From Phoronis australis (taxonomy: Eukaryota; Phoronida; Phoronidae), in contig NMRA01000039.1 of the NCBI GenBank assembly GCA_002633005.1, positions 24,871 through 88,870 on the forward strand: DNA of 64,000 nt, written 5' to 3'. Positions within the stretch are counted from its first letter, which is position 1. Every line of letters starts with the position of its first letter. The notes below the pieces were generated by a model. It had not been told where the DNA came from. It worked only from the letters and a program-made list of their open reading frames with translations, and searched no databases. The position numbers and the translations under genes are program-made. Below, piece by piece: positions 36,290 through 48,270 of the stretch.

Positions 36290-37330
36290 AGTCATGGATG
36301 AGTCAGGTAATGCTGAATGTTACCACTCTGCTCCTCTCCTCCTGAACGTAGGAGCCTTGTCAAATTCTGCCGGCATTTCTGTTTCGATATATGACTTTAG
36401 TGAAAGTCAGAATGGAAAGGATGTTTGTGATTGCAAGATCGCTCCACTCAAGCCGAAGGTAACAATATCATAAACTTTCTGGATTTGAAAGAAGAATTAC
36501 TTTCCAGTGGCCGTGTGAAGGGGATGTTATGTGTATGCATGTTCAGCCAATGCAACAAAGTATTTTCCAAAATACTCAGTTCCTGGTATAAGCACATTCC
36601 CAATTTCCCACTATTCCACCCAAGGAATTCGCGTGTGGAAATCATTCCATGTAAGTGACGGTAAGTTCTTACAAATACTCAGAAAATGGGAAACATATTT
36701 CTCTCAAATACACTAACATCTCTAGACATGGCGGATTTTCAACACCAGGAGTTAAGATTGGCATTGTATCTAGTGAAGAGCCTCAACAAAAGTTCCCTTG
36801 TACCCAGCAAGGTTACTTGAAATTTTTTGCTACAGACGCAGAACTAGGTCAGCATTAGGATGTGGGTAACCATACTGAACATTTACAGAGGGAAACCACG
36901 TATGACCACATCGCACGAAAGTGGTCAGAAATGTTCTCAGATGCAAGAACCGGAGCGACATTTGAGGCAGCCTCAGAGTACTATTTGGATGACACAAATG
37001 CTGAAGCAATAGGTAAGGCATTGAAAAAAAGTTAAAGGTCAACAAGATTTTCAGCAAAGGTTAAGAAATTTCTGACGAACATATTCGATGAAGGAGATAA
37101 GTCAGGTAAAAACGTTCACCCTCGGAAGTGCCAAAATGGAGAAAACATTACGAGAACCCACTGGGAAAGTGTTTACCTGTGATGTTAAGTGAATCGCAGA
37201 TTGGTGGATTTTTTCGAGGTTGTCTGCAGCAATGTTTATGACAATGCTATTTCTGCTGAAGATGCTGTTATGTCGTCAGATTTATTGAATGAAGTGGTAA
37301 ATGAGCTCAGCGTTTAGCCTAGTGTTGTAG
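36290..37330 (+). pseudogene. Transposase-like family, second broken copy
   Basis: Paralogous to the minus-strand pseudogene at 26.1-28.4 kb. The order is SGNAECYHSAPLLL, YDFSESQNGKDVCDCKIAPL, LDLKEELLSSGRVKGM, YFPKYSVPGIS with GIRVWKSFHV, a finger-like CTQQGYLKFFATDAELGQH (first Cys pair partly lost), AGATFEA-like text, KVKKFLTNIFDEGDKSGK and QIGGFF. Several frameshifts and a stop after the finger break it. The position equivalent to Asp in RSDNA is Gly here, so a putative catalytic residue is also lost. The N-terminal half is absent. It lies in the part of the left arm that has no right-arm partner. Confidence 0.7.
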
Positions 37331-38634
37331 CATACCACTGAAAGATGTGTGATATATGAAGTCGAGACCGTTACTTCTGTTTACTTCATGTCTGTCATGA
37401 ATGAGTCATTAATATAATTGTCTCTCGTGAATTATTTTCTATTGACTGTGAATGTGTACCTTTTTATACCACTGATGATCACATTGGCAGAAATATTCAG
37501 CGTCATCTTAAGGTGCCCGGTGTGTGGGGGGAACACCAGATTTCTGGCGACTGGTGGCGACTAAAATTTGTAGCAACCAGCAGGGACATTACAATATGAA
37601 CCCAAAGTTACAATGACTATTGACAAGTTGAAGGATTTTTTGCACTGAACACTAGGGGGTCATATCCACCTTGGGTGCCTTCCTTTACCTGTGGAACGAA
37701 TAAGGCAGATAGAAAACAAGGCAGGGGTGAGTTCAATAACACTAGAACCTCTCTAAAATTTATCCAAAACCATATGTTCTCATTTAAAATGCAGGGCAAT
37801 ATCTCGCGAAGTCTTGAATTATAGCAAGGTCCTCGTGTTACTGCTCTTATCCTAGATGCTCTTCAGTCTCCACGTAAACAAAAGCAGCGCCAACTATCAC
37901 TTATAAGCACGCATGCCAGTTGATTTACTTACATATTTTTTGTAATAAGCAATAATCATCAATGCCGTTTTCAGAGAATGGTAATTAATAATGCTGTCTG
38001 CCTTTTCTCCCAAATACAAGGTTTTTATGTCGTGTTTGGCAAGCTAATTATATGTTTCAAGAGCCCCCTATTGGCAGCAGAGGCAACTGAGAACATGCAA
38101 AAGGACGAAGTGCAGTTCGTGTAATGCTTTGTACGCAAAAACTACATTAGAGGCAAGATTTTTTTTATTTTAGATTATGAACAGGTTAGGAATGACGGAA
38201 CAAATTATTTTAAAGTCAATTTCAGGAAAGGTGCGTTATGGCTGCTACAGCGTGACATATTTGACCGAAAATGGCTACAGTGAAAACCTGAAAATATCCG
38301 TTTTTGCCTCACAAATTCAAAACGTACAAATTTAAAAATGGAGTTTGAAAGTTATGTCATTAAATTATTCAGTCATTGCCCTTTCAATTGGTATTATTCA
38401 TTTGTTTTGACCTTACCACACATGCTAGTAAAATGCATTCAAACATGCCTACTTCGACGCCCAATTTTGTTGCAAAATGGAGGTAAAGGTCATAAAAAGA
38501 AAAAGAATGAATGAAAATTCTTAAAAAGTGAGTTTTCTCTATATCTCAACAAACCAAACTCATGTGCTAAGTTTCAAAATAATCGGTGATTTTGGGTATA
38601 GACTCTACCTGTTGGTTTTTATTTGGAGTCACTC

Positions 38635-39510
38635 TTAAATGACGCGAAACTTCCTAGAATATCAATTTCAGTATAGGAATTCTTGTCTCGGTTAAGAATT
38701 GTTTTTTTCGGCAGATTTGCTAATATCTTGTTAAGAAAGTGTGAAATACACAAGTCCAATCTTTCAATTCACTTTAATAAACACCTACACTTGTTTACAT
38801 CCTGCGTCAGAAATATAACTGGAAAAAGTGATTCTATTTTGGTAACGTGAAAATAGACGAAGATGGCCTAAGATTCCATGGAAATTAATTTAAAACCACT
38901 TTGCTGGCGTTTAAAAAATCGAAATTTGATTGATTTATACACTACTATACTTTTTGAAGTTGCGAATATTTTGATTTTTTGAAAGAACTTTTGAATGCCC
39001 TGCCTCCACGGGCCAAAATCAGGTACCCATTTTGACATAGATAGAGACCTATGTAATTCAAGCACGCAAAAGAGCTCACCAGGCACACATGGGTTCTGTG
39101 ATAGCTGCAGCTCACGGCTCCATAAGATATATTTAATTTTCCTGACAGCAATTTTTTTAATTCTCGAATTTACACTTTAGCGAAGGCACCTAAACCCCTC
39201 TCACCGTTCCAGACTGACACCAATAGAAAACATGAAAATTTGATCCAAATTGGAAGTGAATCGTAATAAAAAGCCACACTATGTTGCATTTAACATAACC
39301 AGAATTGGTTCGATCGTTCTCTTAGCGAAATATTGCGCTATTGACATTTAGCAAAGAAACGGAATGAGGTTCACAAAATAAGTCACGCTCTGAAGCAAAA
39401 TGGCGGTAGCCAGCGGTCCGCTGCGTTAACCTGCATCAGAGATATTGTCAATTACCTGAAAAGTGTACCACATCACTTGGAAGAATCGGAGTTGATTGAC
39501 AATACGGCAT
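38635..39510 (+). repeat. Inner left arm of the palindrome
   Basis: Inverted match to 41745-42400 and 42975-43204. Shared blocks include GTTTACATCCTGCGTCAGAA, AACCACTTTGCTGGCGTTTA and GTACCACATCACTTGGA. Short open frames at 38868-39180 recur as mirror frames in the other arm (42133-42318). They show no motif and are repeat-derived. Confidence 0.85.
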
Positions 39511-39817
39511 GATTGGGAGTGTGGGAGACAAAGGAACTAGCCACATTATTAGAACAAAAGATCATATGTCCAAAGCACCATCCGTGTGCTGTTTACTTCT
39601 GAGTTTTTGTTCAAGCTGGCACTGCCCGTATGGCAGTATCCAGGTTGTAAGGCTTACATTTGCAGGCTTAGGAATGCAAGGGATGTCCACCACTCAATCC
39701 CAGAAATGCGTCATCTGAACAACTTTTAACTTGAAGGTGAGCTACGCACATAGACAATTTTGATTGTTCCTGGTTTTCTAAGAAATCTCTATGTGATTAG
39801 TCATACCATCTGAGCAT

Positions 39818-40005
39818 AAACTATAGACATTGTACATAGACAGCCAACTCCGTATTTTTCAATGGACGAAATGTGAGGTCTTACGCACAAGACGTGACAT
39901 CATTATTCACTAGTGACACCTGGCCGAATCATAGTCGGCTGTTGTATGGTCGGGTGTTCGTCCACACAGGTAAAATGTTAAGGACTAAATTTCCACACCA
40001 CTGGA
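39818..40005 (+). pseudogene. THAP repeat, third and shortest copy
   Basis: Aligns with 60908-61110: ACAGCCAACTCCGTAT, CAATGGACGAAAT, GACACCTGGC and the THAP start. The ATG of the 61059 copy is ATA here, and the frame reads VGCCMVGCSSTQVKC before a stop. The two Cys of the first zinc pair survive, the rest is lost. Confidence 0.6.
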
Positions 40006-40417
40006 GTATGAATTTTCCAATACCACAACCATTAGCATTGTCGAAAATACTCACGATATCAGATGTTCTACCATTGAAAGACTTTTAACAGTGTTTCAAT
40101 GCCGAATGTTTTTTTTTCGTTGTACTAGACAGTATTTAGGACAGTGGCACCTCATCTTGGATGGCACTCCAGAAAATGTCGTTGCGAATCTGTTTTCTAT
40201 AATCTATGATCTTAAAACCGGTTTCAGATATGTATGTGGTCTAAAATAAAAGTTAAATGTGTGATGGAAGGCCTGTTGCGTTTGTGGCCACGTTTAAGTT
40301 GAATATTCTTTCCTAGTTTGTTTTTTAAGAAGGGCTTGTATTATGATGGTTATAACTAAGTTACCTACATCAAAGTGAAAATCGGTTGCTTGGAAAGCAT
40401 ATAGGATCGGGGATCGG

Positions 40418-41560
40418 ATGGTTTTGGAAAACCCTGCTTCTGATTGCAAACCTGTGGAACTAATGGTATGTCCTGCAGCAGCTTCATTGAAACCTTTCAC
40501 TAGTTTCAGTAATCGAAAGATGGAGATATTCCTGTGTCTAAAAGTTGGCTGTAACAGCACTTTTGCCTCTCGAAATGAACTCAAGCAGCAGGTTAGCATG
40601 GGCCAACATGATAAAACAGCCGAAAACACCTGAAGATCATGGCTACGATGTTGTGCGGAGATAGTAGGCTGCCAATGTCACTGGTATTGAAATAGAAGGT
40701 GAAGTTCGTGATCTAACTGCATGCTCGTTCAAACTCAATTTGACGCTAAAAAATCCATAACTTTGACATTATATAACCTTTGCTAAGCATTTTAGTCACT
40801 GACTGTTCCTAGTTGATAAAATTGTCAACATCGAAATGCCCTGTTTGATGTTCTATATTACAACCCAACAAAAATTGAAGCTGTTGTGGAACATGCTACT
40901 CAACAGTCTATGCAGCCATGGCTTTGACATTAATTCCTACATATTTAGGCTCGGTTTTTCGCGGTGGAGTAATGTATCAATCAGACTACTCAAACTGCAA
41001 AACTCTCTCACTTATGAGCCCAGCATCTAGATTTGTAAGGTCATTTTGTGAATTCACAAAGCATGGCTACCCATCCAAAAAGCATGACTCCTGCTCTTAT
41101 ATCCACTAAGAAACACAGGTCATGGACTGCAAACACAGCTTCGGTACCTATAAATACTCCTCACACACTCTTCCCTGAGTCATGCACATGATTCTTAGAC
41201 ACATGAGTTTTTAAACTGATTTTGGTTGCAAAATCCGTGTTTGGTGTGTGTGAACAGGGAACGGCTTACAATCAAGTGTGTGAGTAGTGTTCACAAGTGT
41301 TTTGACTATTGTTGTTCAGGTAGCCTGCCAATGGACTAGATAACACATACTATCTTATTTATTTTTGCATTCGCAGGTGTAAAAACGCACCCAAACAGCA
41401 GGAGAGTTACACAGCACACGGGGTGGGCTCTAAAGTCAGCACGAAGATTTGAAAGAATGACTGAAAACGTAAAGATGTTTTGACTGATGCGTTCAACGAG
41501 CTAAAAGCTATCCAGTGATGTGTTCTCAACAAACGAGAACTACAGGACACAGGCATAGAA
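40418..41560 (+). pseudogene. Transposase-like family, third copy, remnants
   Basis: 40418-40640 gives FLCLKVGCNSTFASRNELKQ followed by GQH, equivalent to the C2H2-like finger at 26.5 kb. 41410-41470 gives GWALKSARRFERMTENVK, equivalent to the text just before the conserved C-terminal part. Between and around them the frame is lost. It lies in the spacer of the palindrome, in the same orientation as the copy at 36.3 kb. Confidence 0.5.
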
Positions 41561-41744
41561 CTTCTGTTGGAGTATCTTGAGCAGTGCCCAGGTATATATC
41601 GTAATCATCTGGGTTACTGTATTCTTGCTGTGCACCTCATGGTGTCTATTACTATGAAGTAATATTGCTAGTGAGTTTGATTTCATGATTATTTCTGTCA
41701 AATTACTTTCACGCCGGCAGTGTCCCTTTAACTGTTGTTTCCAG

Positions 41745-43204
41745 GTTATTCGCAATCAACTCCCATTCGTCCAAGTGATGTGGTACGTTGACCCTTTTCA
41801 AGTAATTGACAATATCTCTGATGCAGAATAACGCAGCGGTTCACTGGCTACCGCCATTTTGCTTCAGACCGTAACTCATTTTGTGAACCTCATTCCGTTT
41901 CTTTGCTAAATGCCAATAACGCAATATTTCGCTAAGGGAACGTTCGAACCAATTCTGGTTATGTTAAATGCAACTTAATGTGACTTTTATTACGATTCAC
42001 TTCCAATTTGGATCATATTTTTCATGTTTTCATTTGGTGGCAGTATAAAACAGTGACAGGGGTTAAGGTGCCTTCGCTAAAGTGAAAATTCGAGAATTAA
42101 AAAATCGCTGTCCAGAAAATTAAAGACATTTTATGGAAGCCGTAAGCTGCAGCTATCGCAGAACCCATGTGTGCCTGGTGAGCTACGTTGCGTTCTTGAA
42201 TTACATAGGTCTCTATCTAGGTCAAAATGGGTACCTGTTTTTGATCCGTGAAGGCAGGGCATTCAAAAGTTCTTTGAAAATATCAAAATATTCTAAACTT
42301 CAAAAAGTACCTGTATAGTGGTGTATAAATCTATCAAATTTTGATTTTTTAAACGCCAGCAAAGTGGTTTAATTTCCATGGAAACTTAGGCCATCTTCAA
42401 CAGTCGCGGATAATTTTTCATCGTTTAGTTGTTCGTTTTATATTTACAAAGTGAAGAAAGACAAAACTAAATTTTATATTTTTGTATCCAATTCACCCCA
42501 AGTGATATGTATACTATATCAAATTTAAAATTCGTGACTTTTCATGTTCCCAGAATATTGCAAATTGCCTGACGTTCTCATGCAGCGACTCTTAATGTGT
42601 TGAATATGACCATTGGTCCGTTGATGCCATTCAATATTTGTGACGCTGTTAACAGCTCAGGTTGTAAAACCTTTTGCAATTTATTATGTAGAAATCCAGT
42701 AAATGTTATTCCAACAGCTTAACAAAAATTTGCTGAAGAGACATGAAAAATATTACACTCTACCTTTTGAATGTTCCGTAGACACCTTTTTGTTTCGATT
42801 GCAATACAAAAATCTTCATAGTAATTTGGTAACTGTTTTTGTATGAAATTAAGATAGCTGTTTCTGACTGACAAATGCTCATTTTGTAAAGTTGAGACTG
42901 AAACTTAAGAACGCATTTTATGTATGTAAAACGAATTGACATGTCCTGTAAGAAGTAGAAATACGTGTACTCGCGAGAGGAAATATCTATTTCCATGTTA
43001 CCAAAATAGAATCACTTTTTCCTTATATTTCTGACGCAGGATGTAAACAAGTGTAGGTGTTTATTAAAGTGAATTGAAAGATTGGACTTGTGTATTTGAC
43101 ACTTTTTAACAAGTTATTAGCAAATTTCCCGAAAAAAATTATTAACCGATACAAGAATACCTAAACTGAAATTGATATTCAATGAAGTTTGGCGTCATTT
43201 AATA
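41745..43204 (-). repeat. Inner right arm of the palindrome
   Basis: Reverse complement of 38635-39510, with an extra segment of about 575 bases at 42400-42975 of unknown origin. Confidence 0.85.
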
Positions 43205-43479
43205 TTTCCCTTCTTTAATAGTGGTTGTGAATTAAGCCGCAGTTTCCAATCCGTTCTTTAGTATATGGAAGTTTAGTTGAATCCGTTTGCAAGCTGTTGC
43301 GCATTAAAATTCCCTACTTTATGCATATAAAGGTCTTCGGTATTTAAAATTCTGTTTATGATAGAAAGCTTCTTAACAGGCAGAGAAGATTAGATTTGTT
43401 TTTGCGCATATGTTTCTGAGGTTAATGGACTTATTGAACACCGTTTTCCATCCTATGTCAATGTCCATGTCAAATCAAT

Positions 43480-44341
43480 TCCAAGATTGAACTGCCAGTA
43501 ACAATGTTATTTCAAACACTCTTACTTTAATATTATCATGCTATATTCGCCGACTTAAATAAGAGAAACTGTCGATTTAGGTAATTGGTTTGTTAAAGCT
43601 CAAACATACAAAATACAAACTCTGGATGGCACAAGCAAAAAATGACACGTCACCACGATTTCAAGTACATTTTCTTATGAAAATAGATTTCATACTTTAT
43701 ATCTAAGGAAAACAATGAGAGCTAGTCAATCATGATCCAAATTCCTCCCAAACCTGATTTCAAATGGGAAGAATTGAAAACCTTCTCTAACCTGTAAGTT
43801 AGAATTATCAATCTCAGTAAACGCAATGTTTTGGTGACACGAATGCACATGTATTTCACCTCATTTGGGAGCTATCGATACAATTTAGTTACATCATTAC
43901 TATTTTGTTTTTTGTCATTTGGGTCTACCCCAAATGCGTTTACCTTAGTAGCAAATGCAGGTTGATTACAATTGTTTTGTTCTTTCAGCACCCTCGGTGG
44001 TTGCTTGGGAGTTAATTACCCAGTGTTTGTATGTTATTAGCTAATACCATACCACGTGATCTTTCCCGATTTGTGTTATCATTTTGCAAAATATTTTGAA
44101 AGAGACCAAGCTCCTTTGATTGTTTGGGATGTGTTGACGAAAGTTTCGGACATGAAAACCTAACCGTGTGCATTGTTGCGGTTTCCAGCACCCAGCCTTC
44201 AATATGCGCATGTTTGATGGACTTATGCCTCATTTTCTCGGACATTCTGTCTCTCGGAAGCGGACCTTTTTGCCCACTTCGCCAAATGGGAGGCTCCTTC
44301 GAGCCCCCCGAGCCCCCCCCCCCCCGGGTGCGCGCATGCCT
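43480..44341 (-). repeat. Outer right arm of the palindrome
   Basis: Reverse complement of 34316-35350 with internal deletions, mainly in the 34440-34540 equivalent. Ends in a C-run and GGGTGCGCGCATGC at 44341. Similarity stops at 43480, inside ACTGCCAGTAACAATG. Confidence 0.85.
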
Positions 44342-45493
44342 TTATCCACCTAGCTACCGAGTCTACCCGTCTACTACAGAAATGCAAAGACTCAATGTTA
44401 CAGCAAGACGATACTTTTCCTAAAGTAAAAATATTATTTATTTTGTGGACATTGATGAGGATTTGATTGCAGTTAACATGCACATGTCGAACAGACCTTT
44501 GATTTTTATATACTAAGCTTAAGCGACTTACCGGTATCGTTTCTATTCTAAAAATCATAATGAGACCGATTTTATTACAGTAAGGAACCTTAAAATCAAA
44601 TAATACTTTTTGTCAGAATATGCATAGTTTATTACCCCCATTAAAATACACACTTTGCCTTATTAACAATCGTCGGCTCTACACCAACTTTGACGGGTGA
44701 TTTCTACGCTACGGCCAGTGGTGTAAAGCAAAATAAAAGACAATTCCTCCGTATGACATTCTTGTACAACGTCACAAAAATTTGACACTTGTACACAAAT
44801 CTAAATTCTGACTAACCATCCACCCCATTGACTTCCTTGGGCCCCTTGGCTTAAACTTCGTCTACCTTATAGTTATAAACCTTCACTGATTATATGTAAG
44901 CTCACCCCTTGGTCAGACCACCAATATTTTCCCGTTTCCCTAGCCAATTCCTCGCTACCATCATGAATTTCAATTTCGTTTCAAATGTCAAATCCTAACT
45001 ACATGTAACAACAAGTAAAAAACAAATGTGTCACGAAACATGTTCAATCGAATCTATCACTGAGAATACATAATCACGAGCACTGCTATCGTGGCTGCGT
45101 GCTGGAATACTTTGTATTGAAAATAGGTCACCATGTCGGTATTGATGTAGAATCTGCAGGAATGAATGAAAATCGACCCTATTTGACGAGAATAACACAC
45201 GCACAATGTATTTATCCATTGGCAACTCGCAAACGTCAGGCCGCCCTGATACGAGATCCAAAGCAACGGGTATTTTTGTGCCACCTCCAATTGGTTTGAT
45301 GCTGCCAAACTCTTAGACCTACTGCACAGCAGGAATCCTACTGAGGTCTTGCTAGACTGCGTGCTAGATTTACACGTGCAGGGCTAAGAGCCTTATGTGA
45401 GGTTACTTAACAATATTGTGATTTTATTCCATTTTTTTCTTCAAAGTTTGGGAAACCTGCCTGTGGTCTATTGTGTCGTACGACGCTTCTACT
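44342..45493. other. Stretch without recognisable genes
   Basis: No motif. Overlapping frames at 45031-45308 on both strands have unremarkable translations. Confidence 0.5.
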
Positions 45494-45962
45494 CATAGGC
45501 GGATTTAGGGGGGGCCAGGGAGCCCGCCCCCAATCCCCCCTTGGCTGCTGCAAGAAACAGTAAGAACGTAGGGAAATTTTGAGTTTATTAATTAATCCCG
45601 GTAATTTACATTATACGGCTGAAACAAGATTTTAATGTGTGCAGTTTTATTGTGTTTGGGGGGGCTTAGATCCTCTTTCAAGTGTCAAACACGGAACATG
45701 GCGGAATCGTAACGGAACTAGTGCTAAGTATAGGCTCTCCCGCGATATCCCAGACGACCGGCAGTGGCGCTGCGCACTACGACTCCGTTTCCGTTGTCTA
45801 CTTCAGTGTGCAATGAAGAAAATTTTACTTCATTTTTTAAAGAAAATGGAATCTGAGTGACGATGAAAAAACAGAAGCTGCTTGTAAGATGTGAATTTTA
45901 CTGAATCGAAGCCTTAGTGAATCACTCAGAAACTCATAATTCTCTTTTTGTCAAACCTTAAC

Positions 45963-47519
45963 TTAAAGGAGCTTGCCGCTCAAAAAACAACCTTATTTTG
46001 TATCAATTTAGATCGAGTAGTTCTACTCCATAAGGGTACGTACGGTTGCGTTACTTGACTTCTGACGGCAGACGGAGGTATTGAAATTCTCCAATGACGT
46101 AATTGGTTTCACACGCTGTCTGTTCAGCAGTTCACAACACGGGTTACTGGTGTCAGCTTATTGCTTGAATTAATCGTTTGAAACCAATAAATCGTCAAAC
46201 TTCGATGTAAAATCCTTAAAAATACACCGAGTTCTTATAAAAACGTGTTGTTTTATTTCGCTGTTACGGATTTATTGGTGTTTGGACACACCGTAGCCTT
46301 CAAAGATCGGAAGGCTAATAAGGTCCGTAGCAGGAGTTTGGGGTCTGTTCGGAGATAAATTCTAAGTATTTTCCTTGAGATACAGACAGAAGAACCTAGA
46401 TCTGTGTTGTTTAGACTTGTTATTTTTTTAGTTATAAACACACAAAACGATTGTTGCCCCGGCCAGTGGCTCGGAAGCCGATCCGTCAGACAACACGGAC
46501 ATAAACCATCCAAAGTCAAGAAATACTAGTCAGCTAAAGAAGTAAAGTGCACGTGATTATGTTTGTGAATTAGCCACGATACTGCAAATCTACTTACTCG
46601 TCGGGGGTCGCGAAATCAGGTCCCACTTCGGGCCACAGAACCGTCACGGGTACATTGACAATCATTATTTGAATAATGTAAAGTAACGTAAATAAAGATT
46701 CCCCTAACACCTGGTCGTGGGATAGAAATCGAGTTGTTTCACAACAGTTTCTGTCGGCAAACACTGAATTAGCATGAGCTCGGCACGGTCTCGGTGTCCC
46801 GGCAATTAGTTTTATTGCACCTAAAGCCGGTAAGGCAGTGATTTATTCATTGCTGGCTTCTCAAATCATTTGCACACACCAACACTCCAAAGGGATTCCA
46901 AATTGTATCTAATGAGACAGACTTTGTTTCAGTTTCATATAAGTTTTGGTATAAGGGTGAGAATAATTCATTTTGAAACAGAACGCTCAGTAATAAACGT
47001 CAACACGGCAACTCGCAATCCCGCCCTTAAACGAGCTCATCCCAACGAAGACTTTGCAGGTGGATCGGCAGTGATGAAGTAATACTAGAGAGGCGCCGTG
47101 AACAAGCTCAGACAACGGAACGTATGGATTGTTATTTGGTAAGCCGGCATTCGTCAGGCACTATTCCGCGACACGGAGATGTTTCATGGCCTCATACTTG
47201 CTATTTACAGCGTAATTTTATTTCTTTACTACCGCGAGCCACTTCCTAAGCATTTCGGACTCTCGAGGAAGTCGAAAAAACGATACACCTGCTTTCCTCG
47301 CAGCTGCATATTTCGGACAAGCGGGAACGATGCACCGCAACATAGCGGCATTAACTCTGCAAATGAACCACTGACGTCGCTGCATCGTTTCTCACCTTCC
47401 TCACAGGTGAACGCAACACCTCTCGGCAAGGTAAGGTCGACCGCATGCAAGGCGATGTGGATATAGACCGATTAAGACGTCAAAAAAGACTAATTAAATC
47501 GGGTGGCCTTCTCCTTTAA
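45963..47519 (-). mobile_element. TTAA-flanked 1.55-kb element nested in the hAT-like element
   Basis: TTAA at 45963-45966 and 47516-47519 bracket a 1549-base insert that starts AGGAGCTTGCC and ends GGCCTTCTCCT. The uninterrupted copy at 24.2 kb has nothing at this point, so the boundaries are well supported. The right 65 bases are the inverted match of the terminus at 33480. Only about five bases are shared between its own two ends, so terminal repeats are very short or eroded. The THAP-like relic on the minus strand is the only coding trace. TTAA target plus THAP suggests Kolobok; piggyBac also uses TTAA but carries no THAP domain. Confidence 0.8.
47100..47450 (-). pseudogene. THAP-like domain inside the TTAA element, decayed
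   Basis: The minus frame 47450-47229 reads LPRGVAFTCEEGEKRCSDV, then MPLCCGASFPLVRN and GKQVYRFFDFLESPKCLG before a stop. Further down, EAMKHLRVAE corresponds to the VKHLCVCGRHF part of the 33.7-kb copy, but its Cys is lost. Recognisable as the same domain as at 33640-33960. Not functional. Confidence 0.4.
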
Positions 47520-47741
47520 AACGATTACCAAAGCAATGTGTCATTAATGCCAACACAAAAAACGGATTTGGTCTTTCGGGCAATTGAAGAATATTCTAAA
47601 TACAAAAAACTTGTTACGAACTGATTGCACAAAATATAAAAATTGTAATAACCATTACAAAAAGAAGTAGGTTTCCCGCGCAAACGCTGTGGACCATACA
47701 CAAGTACGGTGGGACTCTTAGAATCAAAGTACGAGTGATAT

Positions 47742-47812
47742 CGTAGTGGTGCAGTGGTAAAGCGAGCGCCTTTTCCGCCAGGTCGTGAGTTCGAATCTGT
47801 GGTAAATTGCAC
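47742..47812 (+). repeat. tRNA-like (SINE-type) segment
   Basis: GTGGTGCAGTGGTAAAGCG resembles a Pol III A-box region and GTGAGTTCGAATC a B-box region, with tRNA-like spacing. The homologous site at 24425-24480 keeps only the first half. The acceptor stem does not pair convincingly, so it is a tRNA-derived relic within the hAT-like element rather than a tRNA gene. Confidence 0.5.
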
Positions 47813-48194
47813 TTTTTCAAGTTTGACACGTTCTCCGTGTTTTTTTTTTGTTTTGTTTTGTTTTTTCTTCGCCTTTTTTTCTTGGATAATTCTTCAGAAA
47901 TCAAGTAAAATGCTTGTTTTTTAGAGCAAAAACAGAAAAATTTTCCTGGCCTCCCCCCATTCGGTTTATGCGCATCTGTATCGTGCTTTGCGCAAATGTT
48001 TACAGACAAAATGTTGGGCCCCCCTTGTGATATCCTAGATCCGCCACTGCTACTACCGTCAGGTTGCACGTCTAGGTTAAGTCGGGGAAGGGCAATATTT
48101 TGTGAGTTAGCCGTATTTATAAACTGAACGCTAGCGACTTAGAAACCCCTGGATGATTGAAAAAATACAAGAGTTACGTTACTTTGCATATTAT

Positions 48195-48270
48195 GATTAT
48201 TATTATTATTATTATTCGTGTTCACAACGAATCATGGAATCAAAAGAGGCCACCACCACCACCACCTCAG
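48195..48270. repeat. (ATT)n and (CAC)n simple repeats
   Basis: GATTATTATTATTATTATT at about 48197-48216 and CCACCACCACCACCACC at about 48251-48267, 35 bases apart. The rest of 48050-48754 is unremarkable. Confidence 0.85.

Larger units (their letters stand above)
34316..44341. mobile_element. 10-kb imperfect palindromic unit
   Basis: The left arm, 34316-35350 plus 38635-39510, is the reverse complement of 43480-44341 plus 41745-43204, order preserved. The outer ends are inverted GCATGCGCGCACCC. The left arm carries 3.3 kb not found in the right one (35351-38634, including a transposase-like pseudogene at 36290-37330), and the right arm has about 575 extra bases (42400-42975). The spacer (39511-41744) has a THAP repeat fragment and another transposase-like fragment. 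35351-36289, 37331-38634 and 42400-42975 show nothing else. No target duplication is evident at 34315/44342. It could be a foldback transposon or two inverted copies of one element. Confidence 0.65.
45494..48049 (+). mobile_element. hAT-like non-autonomous element, complete but interrupted
   Basis: Inverted termini CATAGGCGGATTTAGG (45494) and CCTAGATCCGCCACTG (48049). The flanking 8-mers CTTCTACT and CTACTACC agree at six of eight positions, which fits a decayed 8-bp hAT target duplication. About 1.0 kb of the element is its own sequence, shared with 23733-24480. The rest is the nested TTAA element at 45963-47519. Near its right side is a tRNA-like segment (47742-47812) and a T-rich tract. 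No hAT transposase is present. Confidence 0.75.

Noticed and set aside
38868-39180. Overlapping frames in the inner left arm
   Set aside because: They reappear as mirror frames in the other arm of the palindrome and have no motif, so are repeat-derived.
33480-47515. A single 14-kb transposon from 33480 to 47515 with long inverted ends
   Set aside because: Attractive because both ends match, but the right copy is bounded by its own TTAA pair at 45963 and 47516 with an empty site at 24.2 kb, so it is a separate insertion.
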